From Nannobrachium achirus (lineage: Eukaryota > Chordata > Actinopteri > Myctophiformes > Myctophidae), in NCBI GenBank assembly GCA_963921795.1, contig OY997649.1, positions 29,741,055-29,805,054 on the forward strand: a stretch of 64,000 bases of DNA. Direction: 5' to 3'. The translations under genes and the position numbers were made by a program. Under the pieces are notes generated by a model that saw nothing but the letters and a program-made list of their open reading frames with translations, did not search any database and had not been told where the DNA came from. Shown piece after piece: positions 53,693 to 64,000 of the stretch (within the stretch, counting starts at the first letter, position 1; every line of letters starts with the position of its first letter).

Positions 53693-54851
53693 GCGAAAAT
53701 TAGATGGGTCAATATATTAAAACATACTTCTTAACACTTCCAGAAAAATTACAGAAGGTTTTTCCAATTGGTTCTGGTACATCTAGGCATGCTGAAAAAC
53801 ATACTGAAAATCGGGGAGAATATATGTATATATGGCAAGATGGCGTCCAAGATGGCTGTCAGGAGCTTAAAATGGCTATATAATACTAATGCTAATACTT
53901 CTCAACCTATAAAGGTGCTTTTGGTATCTAACCCTAAGTGTTAGGGCTTAAGAAATGTGCCTGAATCAGTGAAATGACCTTCAATTAAGATCTGACTGGT
54001 TGACATGGGAATGACATGTACAGTATTCACCTCACCATTGACATGTAGTTATTTGTTGTAATCTACAGTGTAGCAAGTATGCTGGATGGCGACATTCAAC
54101 AATGTAATGCAAAACTGATGCAAGGATCAAATACATGTGGTTGCAGCATATGAGGGACTGACAGGCAACTTCAATTATAGATCCTGAATGAAAGTGATGA
54201 GGGCCTTTTGTAGCTTATCAGCAGGACACTTAAAGTGGTTTCTGTCAACTGGGCCAAAGATAATTGAACAGATAAAGCAGTACCTGGACACTGCACATCA
54301 TCTCCATCCTACTGGCTGACAGTGGGTAGACAACTTAATTTTCCATACACTTCACATCTACCATTGGTGACAAGGTGAGCTTCTCTCTCATGGAGCACTT
54401 GATGAAGTACTACTTCCTTTCTGGCCATGTAGACTACAGTATGCTAGAGAACCCAGTACCTGCTGAAGATACATGATGTGCATTGTGCTCCATGCCGGCA
54501 TAGAGGGTAAGCCAGACCTGGTCTGCCAGCACTATGATGGGTTCTGCAACATTGTCTCTGATGACTAGTAGGGGAGCAGAAGAGCAGAAGATCAGAAAAG
54601 TCTGCTGAGCTTGTGTGTGAATGGATACCTTCCCCAAAATGTGCAGACACAGGGGAAGTTGAAGGACTAGTGTGTCTTGGTTGTAAAAGATTGGGGTGTA
54701 TCATCACCCACTTAAAGATCACGCCCTCATCTCAACAATACCATCAATTGTACCCACTCTGTTGTGAATGCTGTGAATAGTAATGTTCTTTACCCAAACG
54801 AGATGTCATCCTGAAGAGCAATAACAAGTCGAGCAAGTTGTACGGGTACAC
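53693..54851. other. Body of the 4.1-kb element, unrecognised
   Basis: Contains GGCAAGATGGCGTCCAAG near 53836. Frames of up to about 90 codons on both strands but no transposase motif I can name. Confidence 0.4.
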
Positions 54852-55178
54852 CTTAAAGGGCCAGTTCACCTCTGGGGCAACCAGATCTTATTTTATTGTT
54901 GTTTGGGACACGATCAACACAATCCAGAGTTATATTTTGTGTGCAGTCTGTGTTTTGAGATATTTTTGTATTTCAGCATGAATGACGATGCATTTTGCAT
55001 CATATGATGCAGCATGATGACTCATTATGATGCAAAATGCATCATCATTCATGCTGAAATACTAAAATATCTCAAAACACAGATTGCACACAAAAAATAA
55101 CTCAGGATTGTGTTGATCGTGTCCCAAACAACAATAAAATAAGATCTGGTTGTCCTAGAGGTGAACTTGCCCTTTAAG
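54852..55178. mobile_element. Foldback MITE flanked by TTAA
   Basis: Left TTAAAGGGCCAGTTCACCTC, right GAGGTGAACTTGCCCTTTAA; arms match inward through GCAACCAGATCTTATTTTAT / ATAAAATAAGATCTGGTTG and TTCAGCATGAATGA / TCATTCATGCTGAA. About 327 bp, almost entirely stem, centred on TGATGCAGCATGATG. Confidence 0.88.
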
Positions 55179-56439
55179 TGTCAACGATGGATACTGTTGT
55201 CATCTCTGGAAAGGGTGTGATACACATGCTCAGGGATGAAACTGTCCTGTTGGTGTATTGGGTGTATCAGGTGGACCTACAGTACAGTGTAAAGTACAGA
55301 TGGAGCAGTGGGTGCTCCATCATATATGCAACCTCATATTTGTATGCAAAGGCAATATGAGAGCATTAAAACATTTGCTGACAGGGAACGTTCCAGGCTA
55401 CCCTGAGTGGGTAAGTGGGTGCCACAAGTTAACAACAGCCAGTTGCCCTGTTGCACCACGTGTTGAGGGCTCATATACAAGTGATGTTGTGGAAAGTCGC
55501 AGACCGCCATGCTCCACCTGACAATTCACTGGATGGGAGATAACATTTTTGCTAATGATGACCTGGTGTGATGTGGTCCATTATAGTGGTCCAGTATCCC
55601 TTTAGGGCACAGAGAAAGAAATGCATCACTGTTGTTGTTGTTGTTGTTGTTGAGCTACTGTAATTTCTCTGGTGAAGATGGTGGCTGATGCGATGTTCAA
55701 GATACAGATGAGGAGTGATGTCGATATGGAGGATACTTTTGAGGATGAGGTAGAACAGGCTAAGAGAATTGTGTGTGTGTCAATCAGGAGGGGAAGGTCC
55801 AGGAGGATGTGGGTGGACTTTCTAATCTCCATTATGAGTAGGAATATTATGCAGATATTGGCCCAGTCATTTTCTGATTTCTCATAATCGCTACCTATGG
55901 GCCGAAGTCCAGACTGATAACGTGTGAGTGAATCATATAGAGTTAATCCATGTTATCAGTCTGGCTAATGTCAGGCTAGGTCCCATATGAATACAAATCA
56001 ACAACAAAAACATCATAGGAAAAAGGATTTCTAGGTTGAACAGATAGAGGCGTAAAATGGATGGATTAAATGTTGATATTCATGTATGTAATGGTAAACA
56101 GAATGTTATCGTATGCATTAGTTACACACCTACACTATATTTAGTTTATTGAATTTCATCAAAAGTTTCCTTGGATGGTTTTAAATCTTTGGGAAACTTT
56201 TGTGTTACATCTTTCTAAAAAATGCAAAGTAACTCATGTACTAGTAGTCACTATGTTGTCACTGCTGTAACATTTCTGGAGATGCAAACAACTTTTTAGA
56301 AAAATATATAGTCTAAGCTTTATCTCAACCATTTTTGAAAGAGAAGGATATTAAGAGAGAACCATCAGTTTGAGGTTGAATTCTTCATTCAGATTTTGAA
56401 AACTGTGTTTTGGCACATGGTTATAAATTGAGTGATAAC
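55179..56439. other. Body of the 4.1-kb element, second part
   Basis: Includes a (GTT)n run at about 55630-55653 and a short hairpin CCAGACTGATAAC / GTTATCAGTCTGG at 55908-55966. An acidic 71-codon frame at 55672 has no recognisable family. Confidence 0.4.
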
Positions 56440-56948
56440 ACAGAAAGCTACCACAGATGCAAGGCTATCATATATTTCCTAGTACTAGGGATGTATACCT
56501 TCACAAAAATCACTATGAGAATCATTGCAACCAGAAGGTACAGATGACCCCAAATTTGGGGCCCTCGCTCACAGAGTATAATGTCATAATTATATAATCA
56601 CTATGTTGTCACTGCCTGTAATAAAGTACAATTCTAGATATGCTAATTTGAACAACGTTACTGAACTATATATAGTCTGAGCTTTATCCAAACCATTTTT
56701 CAAAGAGATAGGATCAATAATAAGAGAGAACCATCAGTTTGAAGTACAATGTTCCATTCGGATTTTGAAAACTGTTTTTTAGCATGTTGTTAAAAAAGGA
56801 GTGATAACACACAGACAGCTACCACCACTGCAATGCTATCACATGTTTCTAAGTACTAGGGATATATACCTTCCCAAAAATCACTATGAGAATTATTGCC
56901 CTCAGATGGTACCGATGACCCCATATGGTGTCCTGGCTGACGGTCTAT

Positions 56949-57345
56949 CAACTATAATCCCTAAAAACGTTGTCGAAGTTACTTGATTGATTTTGGTGTC
57001 ATTGATGAATAGTTTTGCCTCTTTCGAATAAGTCTTACCTTTATTAAAAAATAAAATAAAATTAGATAGCTTATTAGTCTGGAACCAATCCGAGACACGA
57101 GATAAACCATCATTTGCTTCCCTAATCAATGATGTCAAATTCTCATGTGACATAATGAGATTGGTGTCATCAGCAAATAAGATTGAGAATAATGTAGGAG
57201 ATACACAAGCAAAATCATGTATATATATCAAAAATAAAAGAGGGCCAAGTATAGAGCCCTGGGGAACACCACAGACTAGCATTGCCCTGTCAGAGTCAGT
57301 ACCATTTATGGATACAAACTGTTCTCTATTTGTAAGTCTCATACA
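56949..57345 (-). pseudogene. LINE reverse transcriptase, catalytic-core fragment
   Basis: Minus strand reads LTNREQFVSING, CGVPQGSILGPLLFLIYI, then FADDTNLIMS (the FADD form of the YxDD catalytic motif) and SDWFQTNKL, STTFLGIIVD, where the frame is cut by the 4.1-kb element. The 5' part of the LINE is missing. Type is non-LTR; clade not decided. Confidence 0.85.
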
Positions 57346-57904
57346 ATGCACAATGTACAACAGTGAATAAAAGAACAGGCTGACTATATAGAGACAAGAA
57401 CATGACATATTAAACACAGTTTAACCAAAAGGTGTGACTGTGAATGTCCATATCCTCATTGAAGAACTTGGGTGACATAGCTGTATACATGAATAAAGTT
57501 TTCGTACAACACCCCCTGTATGTGTACTGATAACAGCCTCTCATATGATGCTATTCTTGGACACATCGGGGCGACACATAAAGTTATACATTAACTGTCT
57601 TAAAAGTGCCTCACATGTACTAAGCAAACCAGAGAACACTTGACAATTGACTGGCACTATGCCATCTGGGAATGTGGAGCAACAACCTCATAGCATCATT
57701 GTAAGCCACTGAGGCTCCTCCTCATACTCATCACCCTGTACAATGCCAGATATGAGCCATATACAGACAAACAGTGAGCATTTAACATCAATTGAACACA
57801 TGGCACATTTCCAGAGCAGCATATCGGCCTGGGAATAGATTTGACGACGATTATCTGTAGATATCTCTGTCATCCGTCAAATCATCGGTGAGGACATGAG
57901 GAAA
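57346..57904. other. Intergenic
   Basis: No gene or clear repeat recognised. Confidence 0.4.
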
Positions 57905-58297
57905 TATGTGTGAAACGTGTCAATAGTGCAGGTTCTTTAAGGTAAAATCTATTATTATAGATATAAATAAGTACTCTCTAGCAAATACATGGACATTATA
58001 TTTCAACACATATGGACAAACCTGCACCTTGACATGAACACAGAGATTACACACATTTATCGATAGACCAAGAGTAGCTATATGAAATGGCATTTTTATT
58101 TTCCTTCTTAAAATTGCTAAATACAAGGCAAAATACTTAGCTTCCATACAATCGATTATTTGCATTGCAAAACGATTCGATAGCGATTATCTGCATTGTA
58201 AAACGGTACAATATTTAGCTTTTGCATATCCATATAGTAAATCATTGCAAATTAAAACTGATTTTTCGATTCAGTTACTATATCGTTACACCCCTAA
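57905..58297. mobile_element. hAT-like element, family E, inverted copy
   Basis: Shares, in reverse, CCTGCACTATTGACACG and TATTTGCTAGAGA with the 31415 element and ends TATCGTTACACCCCTA. Left end not clearly defined. Confidence 0.7.
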
Positions 58298-59629
<1,332 letters not shown>

Positions 59630-60360
59630 TCATGATTCACCGGGATCCTGGATGGCTTGATTCTAGGCTTTAAAAAAAGGGGGTTTTCTATCTGTGGCAC
59701 TGATGGGTATTTTGTTATGGTTAATATCATCCTTTTATCAATTCATATTGACTGTTAGATATGAATTATGATACACAATTATATGATTCATTTATTAGGT
59801 TATATTATGTGAACTACTGTCTGAACTTACAGTATAGGAGACCATGTTTTGGTTGTACTGTAAGTTCTGACTAGTGGAAAATTGCCAACACTCTACGTGT
59901 CTCTGTCTTCTTGTTTTTTGATTTGGGAACGAATCAATGAGTCCCACGATCTAACTGTCATATTCTGTATTCTTTATATACGGTATGTTAACTTCCATCT
60001 TGGGAAGAGAGAATTACCAAGCTGCCACTAGGATGGTATGCTCAATGTTTGTCTCTTTGTCTGACTCTCTTCAAATACAGCAATTTTATTGATTATCCTT
60101 TGGCTCGTCTCTGTCTTATTTTGGTTATGGATTTATCCATATCCATATTTATTTAAGTTATTAATTTATTTATTCCAACAGGCACCACAAAATGGCAGCC
60201 ACTGGTATGCCCTATTATATAGGACATAGCAGTGGTGTGGTTTACTGGTCCCACAAAAAATCTCCCAGTCCCAGTCATTTTTCCCATAGACTTTTACAAA
60301 AATATTTATATCAATCATTTTAAGCCTAGAATCAAGCCATCCAGGATCCTGGTGAATCAT
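59630..60360. mobile_element. Element with about 45-bp inverted ends
   Basis: ATGATTCACCGGGATCCTGG at 59630 is matched by CCAGGATCCTGGTGAATCAT ending 60360; the arms include GATGGCTTGATTCTAGGCTT. A smaller palindrome (CCACTGGTATGCCC / GGACATAGCAGTGG) lies at about 60198-60237. Confidence 0.7.
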
Positions 60361-60501
60361 TACATGACATACTACTGTACTGTAAAACTAAACTGTCAGT
60401 AAGTAGCAGGCCAAATTATTGAAAATTAACCTTGGGGATTTACTGTAGACACATTGTAAAAAAAAACATGCATTGTACAGTGCTCTCTTTTTAGATTTTG
60501 T

Positions 60502-60585
60502 ATTGATAAGCTACATATTTTTGTCTTTAATTTATTATTTCAGATTGATAAGCTACATATTTTTGTCTTTAATTTATTATTTCAG
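60502..60585 (+). repeat. Perfect 42-bp tandem duplication ending in CAG
   Basis: ATTGATAAGCTACATATTTT onward to TTATTATTTCAG at 60502-60543 is repeated exactly at 60544-60585. Each unit looks like a branch region, pyrimidine tract and acceptor AG. Confidence 0.95.
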
Positions 60586-60661
60586 AATCTCATGGGAAAG
60601 AGGTCCATCTCATCATGTGGCTGACAGGAAAGTGGAGGAGAGGACTTCAGAGGAGGCCTGG
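60586..60661 (+). CDS. Candidate exon, unknown gene
   Basis: Acceptor TTATTTCAG, donor GTATGT, open frame ISWERGPSHHVADRKVEER then TSEEAW. No family recognised. Its open frame does not join in phase with the open frame of the candidate at 60812, so either an exon is missing between them or one is false. Confidence 0.2.
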
Positions 60662-60811
60662 GTATGTGATTACCTGATGAGTTGCTCACATTCATGGATG
60701 AGAGAGAGGTTAATACAGACTCTGCCCCAAAACAACATCCTAAAAGGGGAATTTCAAGAAAAGATGGGGCATCTGACTTGTATTGCAAACTTTTTTATCT
60801 ATATTTCTCAG

Positions 60812-60899
60812 GGTCCCAGAGAACCAGCGCAGACCTTCTTGCTGCCATTGAACTGAAAAAGACGCTTTTAGAGCCATTGAAACAGGACTGCAGGCTAAG
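60812..60899 (+). CDS. Candidate exon, unknown gene
   Basis: Acceptor TATTTCTCAG, strong donor GTGAGT, open frame SQRTSADLLAAIELKKTLLE then PLKQDCRL. The composition looks protein-like (amphipathic, charged), but no family is recognised and no partner exon was found. Confidence 0.25.
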
Positions 60900-61111
60900 G
60901 TGAGTATCAATCAATGACGCCTCAAGCCTTAAAAGACGTAGAATCTCTTTAACAGTTTCTTTTTATTGTTCCGACACATACAAGCAACAAGACATGTAAC
61001 ATGACCAATAAAAATGTATACGCATATTTGAAAAAAGTTTGAGGACACAAAGGTATATCATACAAAAGCTTTTCTTTTTTTCTTTTACTGAGTATAAACA
61101 GTAAAGAAAAA

Positions 61112-62699
61112 AAAATCACACTCGTGTGAACTGAGCGGTGGAGGCTGCTTGTGTATGTGTGTGTGTGTGTGTGCGTGCGTGCGTGCGTGTGTGTGTGTGT
61201 GTGTATATGTGTGTTTGTGAATGTGAGTGTGATTGGCTTGAACAACAGCGCCCCTCCCTTAACATGTGTGGTCAGAAAAGGTATTGCAGGCTACATACAG
61301 ACAGACAGACACGCAGACACGCATACCCACACACACGGCCACGTATAGGAGACGGTGTGACCACCGCTCAAAAAAAGAAAGTGTGTGGGGGGGGGAGGGC
61401 AGGAAGGGAAGGGGGACCCTGCTGTCTCGCCTAGCACTCCATCGGTCTAGGCCTCCTCATCAAGCGGCACCTGTAAGCTCTCATAATAGTCAAGGAAGGG
61501 GGTTCAGATCTCCTCACATGTTTGAGTAGACCCTTTCAGAGTACATTTTATTTTCTCTCATTTCAGGAAATACATGGTCTCCTTAACCCTTCTGGTGGAG
61601 CTGGGTGGGGATTGACGTAGAATCTCAACAAAAGCTCACACGGCTCACTGATGGGTACTTTAATTCCTTTAGAAAGTAATCCATTTCCAGAAGACTCAGC
61701 TTCCACCCACAGAGTAAAACCACAGTCAGAATCAAAGAAGAGGCAGCACAACAACACGTCCGTTTGAAATAATTTGTATTAGCAGAATAGTTCAATAATA
61801 TAGCAAGTCAGCAGTTGACCCATAATTGCTTCTGTAATAATAGACAGTTGACATGGTGTTTTATATGATCAAGACAATAGGATGGGTCATATCATAATGA
61901 TGTCATGTAGAGTGAGTGGTCTTGTCACGGGCTGACATGGCCTTCATCAGTGGATAGAATACAACAGAGTTGTTGACGTGATTGTGGTAAACTTGGTTGT
62001 TGACAGCTCCTGCCGTCACAGACAGATCTAAACTCTCATAAGGGTAAAGATTTTTGAGCGGTGGTCACAACGCTCCTATACGTGGCCGTGTGTGTGGGTC
62101 TCCGTCCGTCCGTCCGTGTCTGTCTGTATGTAGCCTAAACTTCGGCGCGTAACTAGTGCCGCACCATTTACGCCACTCGCGCAATATATGAATGGTGTGC
62201 TATTACCTTTCGTTCCGATCCGCCTTACCATGCCGACGTAATCGGCAAAAAACGACGCTTAATTGTCCCCATTGACTTATAATGGGACAATGCAAGAAAT
62301 CACTTTCAAGTATTTTTCTCTCGTAAACCATAGGAGCTACAGTTTCAAGCCTCGGAGAGGAGATTCATAATGATTTTAAGAATGAATCCAAAAATAATTA
62401 CATCACTCGGCCTCATGGTGGCGCTATAACGGCCCACTTTGCGTTTTGCCCCGTAACTCTTGAACCGTAGATTGGAAAATTAAAAATCTTTTTTCCCTGG
62501 ATTCCTTGGGTCAAGACGCATCTCCCCATATAGGCCACGCCCATTTGCGCCAGGATAGATTTTCCGCCATCTTGAATTTTCTCCAAAACACACTTTTTGC
62601 TCCTTTTCCTACATATTTTCTTCAAATGTCACAAAAATCGGTACACATGATCTATGAGGTGGGTAAACCACCGCTCAGTTCACACGGGTGTGATTTTTT
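61112..62699. mobile_element. Nested inverted-repeat element
   Basis: Outer arms: AAATCACACTCGTGTGAAC then TGAGCGGTGG (61114-61142) against CCACCGCTCAGTTCACACGG (62668 on). Inner arms: GGCTACATACAGACAGAC (61289) to CCGCTCAAAAA (about 61371) against TTTTTGAGCGGTGGTCAC (62051) to GTCTGTATGTAGCC (62136). Between and after the inner arms are unrelated segments, including GGCCTCATGGTGGCGCTATAAC (62409). No protein recognised. Confidence 0.75.
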
Positions 62700-63044
62700 A
62701 CTTAACCAGTGAGACACTTGTCAGTGTCAAGGTAGAAGAGTTGTTTTAATAACAATGTTAGAATAACAGGGTTTGTTTTGGAACACATAGTGGCAATGTA
62801 CCATGATTACAGGATGATCTGTTTGACCATTAGACACAAATTGATACACACTACTATATTGATATTATATTAATAATTTTAACCAAACAGGATCCATCAG
62901 TCACATTAAACACAGCACATCCTGTTTGTCACCCTGCACCTGCCCTGCACCTAGGTTAGGGATGTGTAGATGCAATATTTGCTTTTAGGATGTTGACAGA
63001 GAAGTACAGAGAATGTCAGAGGGATCTAGATAAATCCCTATCTA
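62700..63044. other. Intergenic
   Basis: AT-rich, no gene recognised. Confidence 0.4.
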
Positions 63045-63605
63045 GATAGGGAGCTGCATTGTGCCTTTGTAGATCTAAATAAAGTGTATGATAGGGTCCC
63101 AGAGAGGAACTGTGGTATCGTGTGAGGAAGTCTGGAGTGAATGAGAAGTATGTTAGAGTAGTAGGACATACGGAAGTTGTAAGAGAGTGGTGAGATGTGC
63201 TATAGGTGTGACGGAGGAGTTCAGGGTGGAAGTGGGTCTGCATCAAGGATCAGCACTGAGCCCCTTCTTGTTCGCTATTATGATGGACAGGCTGACAGAT
63301 GAGGTTAGACAGGAATCCCCATGGACCATGATGTTTGCAGATGACATTGTGATCTGTGGTGGGAGCAGTGAGCAGGTAGAGGAAACCCAGAGAGGTGGAG
63401 GTATGCCCTGGAAAGAAGAGGAATCAATGACTGAATACATGTGTGTGAATGAGAGGAACCCACGTGGAACAGAGGTTACAAGGAGGTAAAGAAGGTGGAG
63501 GACTTAAAGTACTTGGGATCAACATTCCAGAGCAATGGAGAGTGTGGAAAAGAGGTGAAGAAACCCAAGAGTGCAAGCAGGTTGGAATTCAAAATTGGTC
63601 TGAAA
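63045..63605 (+). pseudogene. LINE reverse transcriptase fragment, plus strand
   Basis: Readable in shifting frames: a YDRVP-like block near 63088, RVVRCAIGVTEEFRVEVGLHQG region, GSALSPFLFAIMMDRL and SPWTMMFADDIVICGG (FADD catalytic motif), then TEYMCVNERN and LGSTFQSNGECGKEV in other frames. A different LINE type from the minus-strand one; broken by several frame changes. Confidence 0.85.
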
Positions 63606-63770
63606 AGTCACCTTCAGGCGGTGCTACTCGAGACTTGTAAATAGAAGTAAGCCCCCATGTCCCTCGGTGCCGCGCTGTGAGCTTGTATATCTGCTATTTT
63701 TAAATAGTTAACATTCATGGGGGGCCCGCAGTGAATCCTTGTACCCCGGGCCCAGAATTTGGTGTGACGT
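63606..63770. mobile_element. Insertion within the LINE fragment
   Basis: Separates the 63045 fragment from its continuation. It contains half of the recurrent palindrome (GTGAGCTTGTATATCTGC then TATTTTTAA, 63679-63705) and a GGGGGGCCCGC block; right end undefined. Confidence 0.45.
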
Positions 63771-63850
63771 ACCCTGGCTGGAGGTAGCAGAGACTAAGAG
63801 GTTCTCTCTGGGAGTGACAAGGATGGATGGGATGGAACGTGTTTGGACGA
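63771..63850 (+). pseudogene. LINE fragment, downstream continuation
   Basis: LEVAETKRFSLGVTRMDGME resembles the EVAE..MLRFSLGVTR..R segment that follows the polymerase in this LINE type. Same strand as the 63045 fragment. Confidence 0.65.
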
Positions 63851-64000
63851 GATGTAGTAGCCTAATTGTAGGGATAGCTTACATAATTCTTTCCACAGAA
63901 GTGTTTGTTCACAGCTACCATCACGTGGTTATATTCTCATAAATTACCTGCCCCCAGAGCATTAAAGAGGTGGTGCCATAGTTTTGTACTTTTTCTGTTT

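Larger units (their letters stand above)
52851..56948. mobile_element. About 4.1-kb DNA element with long terminal inverted repeats
   Basis: ATAGACCGTGAGCCA at 52851 is inverted at the right as TGGCTGACGGTCTAT (ending 56948); arms continue inward for over 100 bp (GGTACCATCTGAGGGC, ATTCTCATAGTGATTTTT, GTGATAGCATTGCA). It splits the LINE frame. A subterminal arm-like copy is at about 56440-56560. No recognisable transposase remains; the body is itself full of insertions. An AT dinucleotide is the most that could be a target duplication. Confidence 0.75.

Noticed and set aside
54434-54722. Frames possibly encoding a transposase in the 4.1-kb element
   Set aside because: Short, on conflicting strands, and without any catalytic motif I can name.
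55672-55887. Acidic 71-codon frame
   Set aside because: Inside the body of a decayed element, no family match, no splice context.

Overview
The window looks like teleost fish nuclear DNA. It has vertebrate-type genes split into short exons by GT-AG introns, very long (GT)n and (CT)n microsatellites, tRNA-derived SINEs, LINE fragments, and a very dense load of short palindromic or hAT-like non-autonomous transposons. No operon, phage, plasmid, CRISPR, rRNA or functional tRNA signal was seen. The species cannot be named from the sequence.

Gene 1 (plus strand, 2993-19714) is the 3' part of a calcineurin A catalytic subunit gene, best matched to the gamma paralogue (ppp3cc). Eleven exons were placed by reading frame and splice sites; they correspond to exons 4-14 of the usual 14-exon gene and give 378 codons plus a stop in one continuous frame. 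They carry the second half of the phosphatase domain, the calcineurin-B-binding helix, the calmodulin-binding segment, a 27-nt microexon and the autoinhibitory segment. The first exons, with the promoter and three of the metal ligands, lie before the window.

Gene 2 (minus strand, 48890 down to 26719) is a complete ADAM metalloprotease, best matched to ADAM28. Twenty-two coding exons give a 767-residue protein: signal peptide, prodomain with cysteine switch, furin-like site, active zinc motif, disintegrin domain, cysteine-rich domain, EGF-like domain, one transmembrane helix and a proline-rich tail. The two genes are convergent, with about 7 kb between their stop codons. PPP3CC and ADAM28 both lie in human 8p21, which supports both calls.

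Regions: 1-19714 ppp3cc exons and transposon-filled introns; 19715-26718 3' flanks with two hAT-like elements; 26719-48890 adam28; 48891-51358 upstream of adam28; 51359-57345 a minus-strand LINE broken by other mobile elements, including an insertion of about 4.1 kb with long terminal inverted repeats; 57346-64000 mostly repeats, one doubtful pair of exon-like segments near 60.6-60.9 kb, a nested inverted-repeat element, and a second plus-strand LINE fragment.

The most unusual signal is not a gene. A short palindrome with stem AAAATAGC-GATCTACAAGC and an inner GC-rich stem occurs at least twenty times. It sits inside hAT-like elements with different terminal repeats, and also alone. Copies differ in outer and inner stem sequence, yet the two arms of a copy usually still pair. 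All work was by eye; no alignment or database search was run.
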